Counted from the stretch's first letter, positions 1-9,758 are shown. The stretch: 40,506 bases of DNA from Cryomorphaceae bacterium (GCA_011525035.1 WTIZ01000045.1:1-40506); one strand, 5' to 3'. The notes: generated from the letters alone by a model not told the origin. A program made the numbers and translations.

Positions 1-2486
1 ACGCACCAGGTAGCAAAGGTTTCCGTTTGAACGGAACAGAAGACGTTACTATTGACGGCAACACGATTGAAATCGGTGCGACTACTTCTTCATTGGCCAA
101 CGGTATCGTTGCTTCTGCAAGTAGCACATCTATTTACTCTACGACTATCGGTGAGAAAGACTTGACAATCACAGACAACCACGTAGATGGTGGTTACTTC
201 GCGATTCGTCTATACGGTTCATCAGCTGGTCGTAACGAAAACGTAGAAATCTCAGGTAACACTGTAATGAATACATACTACTACGGTATCTACGTATACT
301 ACGGTACGGATGTAACGATTTCAGATAACCACTTGAGTGGCTTCGGTTCGAACTTTGCTTACGGTATCTACCCATACCAGGTAGACGGTGCGGTAATTTC
401 ATTGAACCACGTGAGTGACTGTTACTACGGTGTATACGCATACTACTTATCAACGACTTCTGCAGCAACGCAGTCTTCTGAAATCTCAAACAACATGTTT
501 GATGCAGGATACTACGGATTGTCTGTATTGTACGGTGATAGTGTAGGTGTATACCACAACACTGCACGCGGTGGATACGCTGGTGTACGTGATTACTACA
601 ACGGTACTTCTGTAAACTTCCGCAACAACATCTTCGTGGGTGGTACGTACGCATTGTACAACTACAACACGAACGCGTTCGGTGATTACAACTTGTACCA
701 CAGTACAGGTACTTACCTAGGTTACAGCTACGTGAGTAGCCCTTACACATTGACATACATTGACTCATTAGGTGAGCTACAGAGCCTTGACTCTACGATG
801 CACATGAGCTCTGTTGAAGGTGATCCAATCTTCGCAGGTGCTACTGACTTGCACGTATTCGGTCCATTGGCTAATGACGCTGGTGATAACACAGTAGGTA
901 TCACAGTAGATATCGATGGTGATACTCGTCCAATGTCTGGTTCAACTGTAGTTGATATGGGTGCTGATGAGTACGACGTAATTGGTGACGATGCTTCATT
1001 GACTATGTTGGTTAGCCCAACTAGCGGTGTGTGTGGTGACGATAGCCTCATGGTAAGTGTAGAGATCGGTAACTTCGGTCAAAACACATTGACGTCGTTG
1101 ACAGTTAGTGCAGACGTACTAGGTCAAACATTATCTGCTACTCCAACAGGATTGTCTATTCCATTCGGTGGTAAAGACACTATCATGTTAGGATATGTAA
1201 GCAACTACGTTGGTGGTCCAATGTCAGTTGTAGCTTACACGCAGTTGACTAACGACGGTCGTCCAAACAACGATACATTGAGTACTTCTGTAGATATCGC
1301 TGATGCTCAGCAAGTATCTCCAGTATACCCAGACTTCGTATGTTCTGGTGACGATGTTGATCTAAGCGTAACTATCCCAACAATGGGTAAAGTAATGTGG
1401 GCTTCAGGTTCTGATACAATCGCTATTGTTGATGCTGACTCTACAATTACTATCCCAGGTTTGACGATGGATACAACGATCACTGTAAGTGCAGTTAACT
1501 ACACTGATAGTGTTGGTCAGAAAACTCCAGGTTCTGGTTACAGCTACACTGGTGCATACGGTATGAGCTTCACGGCTTACAGCTCTATGTCATTGGATAG
1601 TGTAACTCTATTCCCGAACGCAGCTGGTACGTCTAACATTGTAATTGAAGATGCTTCAACAGGTACTCAATTGTACAACATTGCTGTTACGACTACAGCA
1701 ACTGGTTACAACCCAGAGCAAGTATTCCTTGGAGCTTCTCTAGGTACAGGTTCGTACAAAATCTGGTTGAACGGTACGACTACAGGTGGTCTTTACGACA
1801 ACCTGAGTGCGACTTACCCATACTACTCAACTGATAGTAACGTAGTTATTACAGGTGATAGAAACGGTGGTAGCTCTTGGTACGAGTACTTCTACGACTG
1901 GAAAGTTACTATGGGCGGTTGTGATCGTGAAGATTCTACATTCACTGTAGCAATTCACCCAGATCCAGTAGCAATGATTTCTGTAGATACAGCTAACGCA
2001 ACTATTTCGGCAACGGATTGGACTGCAAGCTGGAGTACTTCGGGAACTATGGATGCGGATAGCATTTCTGTTGAGTTCTCGAACGGTACTACATCTACTG
2101 ATACTGCTGGTACAGTAACATTCACTGCGAACAACGCTGGTGAAACTGTAACTGTTATCGCTTACGGTCCATGTACTTCAGATACTGCGACATTCACATT
2201 CGATGTGAACCAGATCAGCGTAGACGAAGACTTCATGAACGGAAGCTTGAGCATCTACCCGAACCCAACACGTGGATTGTTTAACGTTGAGTTTGCTACA
2301 GAGCAATCTAAAGACGTTGAAATCTCTATCGTGAACATGGTCGGTCAGGTGATCTCTACAGATGTTGTAGAAGTGAACGGCGTATACAACAACCAGTTCG
2401 ACCTCAGCAATGAGGCGGCAGGTGTATACTTCATCACATTCACAACAGATGAAGGCACGCTAACAGAGCGCATTACTGTCGAGTAA
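1..2486 (+). CDS. Giant secreted beta-helix protein with T9SS tail (5' end outside window)
   Basis: The frame is open from base 3 with no credible start, so the gene begins upstream. The visible part starts inside a right-handed parallel beta-helix (roughly bases 1-850), with repeated short strands rich in Asn, Gly, Tyr and Ser and NN(I/M)F turns. A CARDB/Ig-like module follows (about 970-1310), then Ser/Thr-rich Ig-like modules, then a T9SS type A sorting domain (about 2235-2483) carrying the YPNPTRG motif. It is probably exported by Sec, sent through the type IX machinery and anchored at or released from the surface. The module order and many short stretches match the C-terminal half of the next gene, so the two are tandem paralogues. 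Codon choice is very biased: Tyr is almost always TAC and Asn almost always AAC, which suggests high expression. The exact role is unknown; adhesin or surface-layer functions are possible. Confidence 0.88.
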   Translation, partial: APGSKGFRLNGTEDVTIDGNTIEIGATTSSLANGIVASASSTSIYSTTIGEKDLTITDNHVDGGYFAIRLYGSSAGRNENVEISGNTVMNTYYYGIYVYYGTDVTISDNHLSGFGSNFAYGIYPYQVDGAVISLNHVSDCYYGVYAYYLSTTSAATQSSEISNNMFDAGYYGLSVLYGDSVGVYHNTARGGYAGVRDYYNGTSVNFRNNIFVGGTYALYNYNTNAFGDYNLYHSTGTYLGYSYVSSPYTLTYIDSLGELQSLDSTMHMSSVEGDPIFAGATDLHVFGPLANDAGDNTVGITVDIDGDTRPMSGSTVVDMGADEYDVIGDDASLTMLVSPTSGVCGDDSLMVSVEIGNFGQNTLTSLTVSADVLGQTLSATPTGLSIPFGGKDTIMLGYVSNYVGGPMSVVAYTQLTNDGRPNNDTLSTSVDIADAQQVSPVYPDFVCSGDDVDLSVTIPTMGKVMWASGSDTIAIVDADSTITIPGLTMDTTITVSAVNYTDSVGQKTPGSGYSYTGAYGMSFTAYSSMSLDSVTLFPNAAGTSNIVIEDASTGTQLYNIAVTTTATGYNPEQVFLGASLGTGSYKIWLNGTTTGGLYDNLSATYPYYSTDSNVVITGDRNGGSSWYEYFYDWKVTMGGCDREDSTFTVAIHPDPVAMISVDTANATISATDWTASWSTSGTMDADSISVEFSNGTTSTDTAGTVTFTANNAGETVTVIAYGPCTSDTATFTFDVNQISVDEDFMNGSLSIYPNPTRGLFNVEFATEQSKDVEISIVNMVGQVISTDVVEVNGVYNNQFDLSNEAAGVYFITFTTDEGTLTERITVE

Positions 2487-2492
2487 TCTCGA
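2165..2492 (+). repeat. 328-bp perfect direct repeat, copy 1
   Basis: Reading base by base, this stretch is identical to 8466-8793. It encodes the last ~106 residues of the first giant protein, including the whole T9SS sorting domain, its stop codon and 6 further bases. Identity stops abruptly at both ends, and the flanking paralogous coding sequence differs at many synonymous sites. Confidence 0.95.
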
Positions 2493-2510
2493 TAGGTTTA
2501 GTATAGCAGA

Positions 2511-2539
2511 AAGCCCCGGCGAGAGCCGGGGCTTTTTTT
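2511..2539 (+). terminator. Rho-independent terminator of the first giant gene
   Basis: A perfect 10-bp stem (AAGCCCCGGC with GCCGGGGCTT) closes a GAGA tetraloop and is followed by a T run. It starts 24 bases after the stop codon. Confidence 0.93.
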
Positions 2540-2694
2540 GTCTAAAACTTTTTTATTGTGAGATTCTGACATTAATGAATACTATTTTAATCATAAGTTA
2601 TTTATAATAATATCAAGTTGTGATTATAAGAGAGATTTATGAACTTAATTGTGTTAAGCAAAACCATAATCATTTAATCATTAATCTTTCTATC

Positions 2695-5600
2695 ATGAAG
2701 AAGAAATTACTCTTGCTCAATGCATTGATATTCTGTTTTTTAGGGTATTCGGTGCAAGCACAGGTAATGACTCAAGCCTTTACGGGGACCTCGTTTCCAA
2801 CGGGCTGGACGCAGTCAAACACCTGTAACAGTACTTCCTCTAATGCTTCTTGGAAACTTACGACCTCGACACCAGGATATGGTGCTTCAGGGTTTATAGA
2901 CAATACAGGGGCAACAGGTTCGTACGCAATGTGGGTTGATGGATCATCACCGTATCCGTGTGCTGTAAGCATTACGACGGATTCGATTGATGTGAGCACA
3001 TTAACTACACCATCTATCGAATTTTACTGGGCTAAAAACAATACCGGTACATACGTAGGCAATAACGTACTCACTGTTGATGTTTTTGACGGCCAGAACT
3101 ACCACACGGTATGGTCAGGTCAGAGCGACAACTCTAGCTGGCGTCAAGTTCAAGTGGACATTTCGTGTCTAACACTTAACAACGATATCGCTTTGCGCTT
3201 TACCGTAAATAAGTTCAACGGCTCAGCCTCATTCTACAACGATATTATTGTTGATGACATCAAAGTCCAAGATCTGCCTACAGGCTTCTCTGCATGTGCT
3301 GCGCCAACATCATTGGTTGTTTCAAACGTAAGTTCTACAGCTACTGCAACTGTAGGTGAGGGGTGTAACTCATCAGCTACTACTGAAGTTATCTACGGCT
3401 TAGCGGGATTCAATCCGTACAACGCGGGTAGCTCAGTTTCTGTGAGCAGCGGTACGGCGACACTTACGGGCTTAACCGCCTCAAGTACTTACGAAGCTTA
3501 TGCAGTTACCTCATGTAGTTCTACATCGTATTCTGACACATTAGGACCAGTTTCTTTCACAACACCTTGTGCAGTGGTAGCAACACCTTACTCGGAAAAC
3601 TTTGATGCAACATCAGGCGGTTCAGCCTTTAATCCATCTTTACCGGTATGTTGGGAGTTCTACACCAACACCACGAGCTCAGTGTATTACCCATATGTCT
3701 ACAATAGAAACTATTCGTTCTATGCGAACTCAGGTTCTAACTTCCTGTACGCATATCGTTCGTCTAGCTCATCTACAAGTTCGAGCTATGCTGATACGAC
3801 TATGGTAATGACTCCTGAAATTCAGGGGTTAGATTCTGCGACCAAGCAACTTACCTTCTATGCTCGTACCACTTCTGTAGGTCGTCCAGGTGAGGTTATT
3901 ATTGGTTTAACGGATGCTTCTGGTACACCAGGATCACTGAGAATCATCGATACTATTTATGCACCTAACACAACGTATAGCCAGTACACTGTTTACCTAG
4001 ACGGTGCAACAACTGGGGATGCGCGTGTAGCATTTGCCTTCATGCGTCAAATAGGTACTTACGATTATGTATGTCTTGATGATGTTGAAATCACAGATAT
4101 TCCTCCATGTCCAGAGCCAATTAGTCTTGGACTTGCATCGGCTGGAAGAACATCGGCTACCATCAACTGGTCGTCGTCGTCTTCAGCATTCGATATTGAA
4201 GTAGGTCCAATGGGCTTTACACAAGGTACGGGTACATCATACACCTCGACCACTACTAGTGTTACTGCTACAAACCTTACGCAAAACACATACTACGATG
4301 CCTATGTCCGTGCAAACTGTTCTTCTACGGGTGACGGAACTTCAACATGGGTAGGTCCGTTTACATTCAAGACGGAATGTGGTTGGTTTGCCTCTCCATA
4401 CGAAGAAGACTTTGGTTACTCTGACGGTACTGGTTCTTCTTCAAATCCAGATTTACCAGATTGTTGGAAGCATGAAAACAGAAGTTCTTATGCATTCAAT
4501 TACTGTTACGTAGATAAGTACTGGTACTACGGTAATACGGCCACAGACAGCGCCTACATTTACTTGAGTACGTACTATTCTCAGTTCAATACAAGTACAG
4601 CTCTTGGCGATACCAACGCGGTAATCTTGCCAATGATGACGGATTTGACCAATAACGATCAACAGATCATCTTCAATGCTCGTTCTAGTTCTACCTCAGC
4701 AGCTTACAATGCTAAAATGGCTATTGGTACTGTTGATTCAACTGGTGATTTAAGCACATTGGTGATAATGGATACCGTAGAATTTACTTCTACTACATAT
4801 GCTGATTATACGATGGACCTAGACAATGTACCATCGAATGCTGCCAGCGTTGCTATCGTAGCCTTTGGTATGGCTAACTCAGGTTATACTTATGGTTACA
4901 ACCGTGCATATATTGACCGTGTCGAGATTCGTCAAGCACCACAATGTCCGGAGGTGTATGATGTTGTAGCTACAGCTACTTCGGATACTTCGGGTACAAT
5001 CTCTTGGGGCGATAGCTCTGTTGTGGATGAGTACTTGATTGATTGGGGTCTTGCTGGCTTCACGCAGGGTACAGGTACCTACGATACCATTGTCGGAACG
5101 ACTTGGTCGAACAATATGCTACTGCCAGGAGAAACATACGAATTCTACTTCCAATCGGTTTGTGGCGCTATGGGTGTTAATTCACCTTGGTATGGACCGG
5201 TAACATTAGAACTACCATGTTCTCCAACGACAATTCCATTTGCGGACGGTTTTGAAAATAAACCTACCTCGTACGGTAATTCAACAAATCCAAACTTACC
5301 GGATTGTTGGACGTATTCTGTAAATGATAACCCTGGTAATTCTTACTCGTACGGTTCAACATCCACCTTTGCTTCCTACTCAGGATCTGGGTACATGTAC
5401 AACCGCCAAAGTAATGTCTTGGGCGATACAGTAGTAGTTTCTCTACCAATGATTGAGAATCTAGATACAGATGGAGCCGTACTTAAATTCTGGGCGAGAC
5501 TTTCTTCTACCTTCTACCAAGGACAGATGGCAGTTGCGACAACAGGTACGATGGGTGATTACAAGAGTGCAGCTGTTGCGCTTGATATGAACGTTACTAG

Positions 5601-8600
5601 CAATACATATCAGCAGTATTCAGTATTCTTGGATTCTAATGTTGTACCAGCCGGTGCACAGCGTCCAGCGTTCTTGTTCTACTCGGTGAGTGGTTCTTAC
5701 AACTACATCTACTTAGATAGTGTAGAGGTAGAAGCATTGCCTTCTTGTATTGCATACAATTTCATGGAAAGCAACATCACTGATTCTTCAGCTGATCTTT
5801 CATGGAGCTTTACTGGAAACAACTCATTTAACCTAGAATATGGTCCTTCTGGATTCATTCAAGGAACAGGTACAGGTGCGCAAGCAGGTACTACAATATC
5901 TGGTATCTCTGCACCTTATACGTTAACTGGTTTAAGCCCGGTATCAACGTACGATTACTATGTTGAGAATGTATGTAATCCAGGTACTTGGTACGGTCCA
6001 TTTACATTCACTACTGAATGTACCGGTCCATTAGCGGCAGGTACTTACTCAGTAGGTGCTACGGGTGATTTCCCGACTATGGATAGTGTTCTTACTGTAC
6101 TTAATACTTGTGGTATCGGTGGTGCAGTCACCTTCGAGTTCCAGAATGGCTATTTCAACGGTGGAACAATTGGTGAAATCAATGGTGTGAGTGCATCGAA
6201 TACCATTACATTCTCAGGTGCAAATGCTACTGGTGATACTCTGGGTGCTCTTGTACTTGATGGCGCATCACACATTCATCTAGAAGACTTGTACATCATG
6301 TCTACTAGTGGATTTACGGTACGTTTGAATGGAACAGATAGTGTTTCTATAACGGGTTGTTTGATTGAAGCGTCGAATGCAGCTTCAAGTTCAAATATTG
6401 CCATTGCAGCTTCAAGCTCACCAACTTCTTACTTCTCCCCAACAGTTGGTGAGACGAATCTAGAAATTAGTGATAATGAGATCAATGGTGGTTATATGTC
6501 TATGGCCTTCTACGGAAGTTCAGGTAGTTTGGGTGCAACACATGACGTAACCATTGAAAACAACCACATTACCAATGCGTACTACTACGGTATCTATTTC
6601 TATTATGCACGTAACATTAAGGTGATTGGTAACACGATAGACGGGTTTACCAATACCTACAATTACGCGGCATACATGTATCAGATAGACGGTGGTTTAT
6701 TGACAGAAAACATGGTGGAGAGTTACTACTCTGTATACGCTTCTTACTGGGGAACTTCTTCATTGGCAGCATTTGATAGTGAAATCTCGAACAACATGTT
6801 TATGAACGGCTACTACGGATTGCGTGTGTACTATGGTTCTGATTTAGGTGTATACCACAACACTGGTGTGGGTACCTACTACGGTCTTTACGACTATTAC
6901 AACGGTTCAGGTACCGACATCCGTAATAACATCTTCACAAGTGGGTCGTATGCTTTATACAGCTACCTCTCAAGTGCGTCGATAGATTACAACTTGTTCT
7001 ACAGCACGGGTGCAACATTGGCTTACATCAATGATGGTACGGCGAATTATCCAACGGATTCAACGTCACTTGCTAATGTGGATACAACGAAGCACCAAAA
7101 CACGCTTGTTGGCGATCCAATTTTTGCCGGTCCAAATGACCTGCATGTATTCGGTCCGCTAGCTAATGATGCTGGTGACAATTCTGTAGGTATTACTGTG
7201 GATATCGATGGTGATGCTCGTCCTATGTCTGGTTCTACAACTGTAGATATAGGGGCAGATGAATTCGATGTTATTGGCGACGATGCAGCAATTTCAATGT
7301 TGCTAAGTCCTGGTGACGGTTCATGTGGTGACGATAGCCTCATGGTGAGTGTTGAGATTGCCAACTATGGTCAAAATACATTGACATCACTCACAGTGAG
7401 TGCCGATGTATTGGGTCAGACGCTTTCCCAGTCACTTACTACATTATCGATTCCATTTGGTGGCAAGGATACTATCATCCTTGGTTATGTGAGTAATTAC
7501 GTGGGTGGTCCAATGTCTGTGGTTGCATATACGCAGCTTACCAATGACGGCCGTCCATACAATGATACATTGAGCAAATCAGTAACTATTAGTGATGCAC
7601 AGCAGGTGCAGCCAATCGCTCCTGAATTTGCTTGTGACGGCGAAACGATCAATCTAAGTATTGCTCATCCAACCAATGGATCCTTGTTGTGGACCAATAG
7701 TATGGGAGATACACTGGGTCTTGTTGACGCAGATTCTACTATTTCTATGGTCTTGACTCAGGATACGACATTGACGTTGAGTGCAGAATCGACTTCGTCT
7801 GAAATTGCCAATACGAACGGTATAGGTACCGGTGGTGGTAACTACACGTTCTTCGGGAATGTCGGTCTGAAATTCTCAGCTACGCAACAGTTCACCCTTG
7901 ATAGTGTGACCTTATATCCTAACGCGGCCGGTACGACAGTAATTAACATTACTGATCAAACAACTGGTGCAATGGTATGGTCAGGAAGTGTAACTACAAC
8001 AGCCACAGGTAACAACGCAGAACAAGTGTACTTGGGTGCGCCTATACCTGCAGGTAGTTACAATATGCATGCTGCATCTTCTACTACTGGTGGGCTTTAC
8101 CGCGAATTTGGTGTAACGGGTTACCCATACACGAACCCAACAGGAGAAGTAAGTATCGATCAAGGTTCTTTGACGAACTACCACTACTTCTTCTACAACT
8201 GGAAAGTTACAGTAGGTGGTTGTCCTCGTGAGGATTCTACAATTACTATTCAAGTACATCCAGATCCTGTAGCGGCGATTAGTGTAGATACAGCTAACGC
8301 AACGATTACTGCAACGGATTGGACTGCGAATTGGAGTACCTCAGGTACAAGCAATGCGGATAGTGTTTATGTAGAGTTTGGCAATGGTCCAACATCTTCG
8401 GATACTTCAGGTACTGTTACGTTCACTGCAAATAATGCAGGTGAGACGGTGACCATCATTGCCTTCGGTCCATGTACTTCAGATACTGCGACATTCACAT
8501 TCGATGTGAACCAGATCAGCGTAGACGAAGACTTCATGAACGGAAGCTTGAGCATCTACCCGAACCCAACACGTGGATTGTTTAACGTTGAGTTTGCTAC

Positions 8601-8787
8601 AGAGCAATCTAAAGACGTTGAAATCTCTATCGTGAACATGGTCGGTCAGGTGATCTCTACAGATGTTGTAGAAGTGAACGGCGTATACAACAACCAGTTC
8701 GACCTCAGCAATGAGGCGGCAGGTGTATACTTCATCACATTCACAACAGATGAAGGCACGCTAACAGAGCGCATTACTGTCGAGTAA
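2695..8787 (+). CDS. Giant multidomain secreted protein (MAM-like/Fn3/beta-helix) with T9SS tail
   Basis: This 2030-residue protein is exported by the type IX system. The start at 2695 gives a classic signal peptide (residues 1-22, ending SVQA). An upstream in-frame start at 2620 would bury that signal. Four jelly-roll, MAM-like modules (about residues 26-195, 293-470, 562-750 and 842-1015) alternate with four Fn3 modules (about 203-291, 472-560, 753-840 and 1019-1106). Modules 2 to 4 open with a P(Y/F)xExF-like strand and an NPxLPxCW motif. A parallel beta-helix follows (about 1109-1499), then a CARDB-like module (about 1528-1636), further Ig-like modules, and the type A sorting domain (about 1948-2030) with YPNPTRG. 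The C-terminal half is paralogous to the preceding gene. Adhesion, polysaccharide binding or a surface scaffold are all plausible; no catalytic motif was recognised. The N-terminal half has mixed codon use, unlike its neighbour. Confidence 0.92.
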   Translation: MKKKLLLLNALIFCFLGYSVQAQVMTQAFTGTSFPTGWTQSNTCNSTSSNASWKLTTSTPGYGASGFIDNTGATGSYAMWVDGSSPYPCAVSITTDSIDVSTLTTPSIEFYWAKNNTGTYVGNNVLTVDVFDGQNYHTVWSGQSDNSSWRQVQVDISCLTLNNDIALRFTVNKFNGSASFYNDIIVDDIKVQDLPTGFSACAAPTSLVVSNVSSTATATVGEGCNSSATTEVIYGLAGFNPYNAGSSVSVSSGTATLTGLTASSTYEAYAVTSCSSTSYSDTLGPVSFTTPCAVVATPYSENFDATSGGSAFNPSLPVCWEFYTNTTSSVYYPYVYNRNYSFYANSGSNFLYAYRSSSSSTSSSYADTTMVMTPEIQGLDSATKQLTFYARTTSVGRPGEVIIGLTDASGTPGSLRIIDTIYAPNTTYSQYTVYLDGATTGDARVAFAFMRQIGTYDYVCLDDVEITDIPPCPEPISLGLASAGRTSATINWSSSSSAFDIEVGPMGFTQGTGTSYTSTTTSVTATNLTQNTYYDAYVRANCSSTGDGTSTWVGPFTFKTECGWFASPYEEDFGYSDGTGSSSNPDLPDCWKHENRSSYAFNYCYVDKYWYYGNTATDSAYIYLSTYYSQFNTSTALGDTNAVILPMMTDLTNNDQQIIFNARSSSTSAAYNAKMAIGTVDSTGDLSTLVIMDTVEFTSTTYADYTMDLDNVPSNAASVAIVAFGMANSGYTYGYNRAYIDRVEIRQAPQCPEVYDVVATATSDTSGTISWGDSSVVDEYLIDWGLAGFTQGTGTYDTIVGTTWSNNMLLPGETYEFYFQSVCGAMGVNSPWYGPVTLELPCSPTTIPFADGFENKPTSYGNSTNPNLPDCWTYSVNDNPGNSYSYGSTSTFASYSGSGYMYNRQSNVLGDTVVVSLPMIENLDTDGAVLKFWARLSSTFYQGQMAVATTGTMGDYKSAAVALDMNVTSNTYQQYSVFLDSNVVPAGAQRPAFLFYSVSGSYNYIYLDSVEVEALPSCIAYNFMESNITDSSADLSWSFTGNNSFNLEYGPSGFIQGTGTGAQAGTTISGISAPYTLTGLSPVSTYDYYVENVCNPGTWYGPFTFTTECTGPLAAGTYSVGATGDFPTMDSVLTVLNTCGIGGAVTFEFQNGYFNGGTIGEINGVSASNTITFSGANATGDTLGALVLDGASHIHLEDLYIMSTSGFTVRLNGTDSVSITGCLIEASNAASSSNIAIAASSSPTSYFSPTVGETNLEISDNEINGGYMSMAFYGSSGSLGATHDVTIENNHITNAYYYGIYFYYARNIKVIGNTIDGFTNTYNYAAYMYQIDGGLLTENMVESYYSVYASYWGTSSLAAFDSEISNNMFMNGYYGLRVYYGSDLGVYHNTGVGTYYGLYDYYNGSGTDIRNNIFTSGSYALYSYLSSASIDYNLFYSTGATLAYINDGTANYPTDSTSLANVDTTKHQNTLVGDPIFAGPNDLHVFGPLANDAGDNSVGITVDIDGDARPMSGSTTVDIGADEFDVIGDDAAISMLLSPGDGSCGDDSLMVSVEIANYGQNTLTSLTVSADVLGQTLSQSLTTLSIPFGGKDTIILGYVSNYVGGPMSVVAYTQLTNDGRPYNDTLSKSVTISDAQQVQPIAPEFACDGETINLSIAHPTNGSLLWTNSMGDTLGLVDADSTISMVLTQDTTLTLSAESTSSEIANTNGIGTGGGNYTFFGNVGLKFSATQQFTLDSVTLYPNAAGTTVINITDQTTGAMVWSGSVTTTATGNNAEQVYLGAPIPAGSYNMHAASSTTGGLYREFGVTGYPYTNPTGEVSIDQGSLTNYHYFFYNWKVTVGGCPREDSTITIQVHPDPVAAISVDTANATITATDWTANWSTSGTSNADSVYVEFGNGPTSSDTSGTVTFTANNAGETVTIIAFGPCTSDTATFTFDVNQISVDEDFMNGSLSIYPNPTRGLFNVEFATEQSKDVEISIVNMVGQVISTDVVEVNGVYNNQFDLSNEAAGVYFITFTTDEGTLTERITVE

Positions 8788-8793
8788 TCTCGA
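8466..8793 (+). repeat. 328-bp perfect direct repeat, copy 2
   Basis: Identical to 2165-2492 at an offset of 6301 bp and in the same reading frame. It covers the T9SS sorting domain of the second giant gene, its stop codon and 6 bases beyond. Recombination between the copies would delete one 6301-bp unit and leave an intact fused gene. Confidence 0.95.
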
Positions 8794-8810
8794 AAGTTTG
8801 ATATAATTTG

Positions 8811-8837
8811 AACCCCGGCCGTCGGCCGGGGTTTTTT
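8811..8837 (+). terminator. Rho-independent terminator of the second giant gene
   Basis: A perfect 10-bp stem (AACCCCGGCC with GGCCGGGGTT) closes a GTC loop and is followed by T residues. Its T run ends only 4 bases before the ATG of the Smr gene, so it may also affect expression of that gene. Confidence 0.92.
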
Positions 8838-8841
8838 AGTT

Positions 8842-9351
8842 ATGGAATACAGCAAAGGAGATAAGGTACGGTTTAAGGATGCTGCGGGATCGGCAGTGGT
8901 CACTAGGGTAGAGGGTGCTATCATTTATGTGGAGGATTCCTTCGGATTCGAGCACGGCTATGAAGCACACGAACTGTTACCTCACCAAACCATGGAAGTA
9001 GGTCATATTCCGATAAAAGATGAGAAGCGGCGTATGGTGCAGCCTGCTGCACAGCAAGTAGATCGGTTAATTATTGATCTGCACAGTCACGAGTTAATTG
9101 AGAGTACGTCAGGATGGACGAAATATGAAATACTGAACCATCAACTCGACAAGGCTCGTGATACGGTGAATGAGGCGAAGAGAAGGAAGGTTGCAAAGGT
9201 GCTTATCATTCATGGTAAGGGTTCGGGTAGGCTAAAGGACGAGGTTCACCATATGTTATCTAGAATGGGTGGATTGAGTTATTACTTCGCAGATTTTGCA
9301 GATGGTGGATATGGTGCCACCGAGGTGCAGATTTTAGTTTCCAAGCACTAA
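8842..9351 (+). CDS. Smr-domain protein (DUF2027-like)
   Basis: A 169-residue cytoplasmic protein. The N-terminal ~55 residues resemble the small beta domain at the start of Bacteroidota DUF2027/Smr proteins. The C-terminal half is an Smr domain, with the LDLH-type motif IDLH at residues 78-81 and HGKGSGRLK at 124-132, both hallmarks of the MutS2-type Smr fold. Smr domains bind or nick nucleic acid, and some act in ribosome rescue. The exact role of this short stand-alone form is not known. It is shorter than many relatives because the middle region is nearly absent. Its ATG lies just after a strong terminator, with no room for a normal promoter between them. Confidence 0.82.
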   Translation: MEYSKGDKVRFKDAAGSAVVTRVEGAIIYVEDSFGFEHGYEAHELLPHQTMEVGHIPIKDEKRRMVQPAAQQVDRLIIDLHSHELIESTSGWTKYEILNHQLDKARDTVNEAKRRKVAKVLIIHGKGSGRLKDEVHHMLSRMGGLSYYFADFADGGYGATEVQILVSKH

Positions 9352-9370
9352 CTTTGCGGTCCGATCTTTG
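9349..9370 (+). promoter_or_regulatory. Candidate -7 elements for the RNase P RNA gene
   Basis: A perfect TAnnTTTG (TAACTTTG, 9349-9356) overlaps the smr stop codon, and a one-mismatch copy GATCTTTG lies at 9363-9370. The second is about 9 bases before the predicted RNA 5' end. No good -33 element is visible for either, so which one is used is uncertain. Confidence 0.4.
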
Positions 9371-9378
9371 AAATTATT

Positions 9379-9748
9379 GGTGAATTGTATTTTCCGTGCC
9401 TTATCGCTTCTATTTGAAGAGGAAAGTCTGGACAGTATAGGATAGCGTGCTTCCTAACGGGAAGGCCTTGCTAGCGCAAGGACAGCTAGTGCAACAGAGA
9501 GTAGACCGCCTTCGGGTAAGGGTGAAAGGGTGGAGTAAGAGCCCACCGCACTTCAGGTGACTGAAGTGGCTTGGTAAACCTCACGCGCTGAAATGTCATG
9601 TATATCGTGTTCCATTGGACTCGGCGATCCGTCGGGAGCTTGCTGCACGAGGGGTAGGCAGATTGATCCTAATCGTGAGATTAGGGCTAGATAAATGATA
9701 AGGGCCCGTAAGGGTACAGAATCCGGCTTATATCGGAAGGTGTTCACC
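9379..9748 (+). ncRNA. rnpB: RNase P RNA (bacterial type A)
   Basis: This is the catalytic RNA of RNase P, which removes tRNA 5' leaders. The conserved 5' core GAGGAAAGTC lies near 9418, and the matching 3' core ACAGAA then TCCGGCTTA lies at about 9717-9730. Between them are the GTGCAACAGAGAGTA region and the GGTAAACCTCACGCGCTGAAA-like core. The ends were set by helix P1: GGTGAA (9379-9384) and TTCCG pair with CGGAA and TTCACC (9743-9748). The length of about 370 nt is normal for the class. End positions are good to about ten bases. Confidence 0.93.
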
Positions 9749-9750
9749 AG

Positions 9751-9758
9751 TAATTTTG
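9751..9758 (+). promoter_or_regulatory. Candidate -7 promoter element (TAATTTTG)
   Basis: A perfect match to TAnnTTTG directly after the RNase P RNA and 46 bases before the ATG of the small membrane protein. No clear -33 box is seen. Confidence 0.4.

Noticed and set aside
169-1051. Long minus-strand open frames opposite the beta-helix, one rich in Cys, Ser and Arg.
   Set aside because: They are mirror images of the strongly biased sense codons (TAC, GGT, AAC), have no start context and overlap a clear coding gene.
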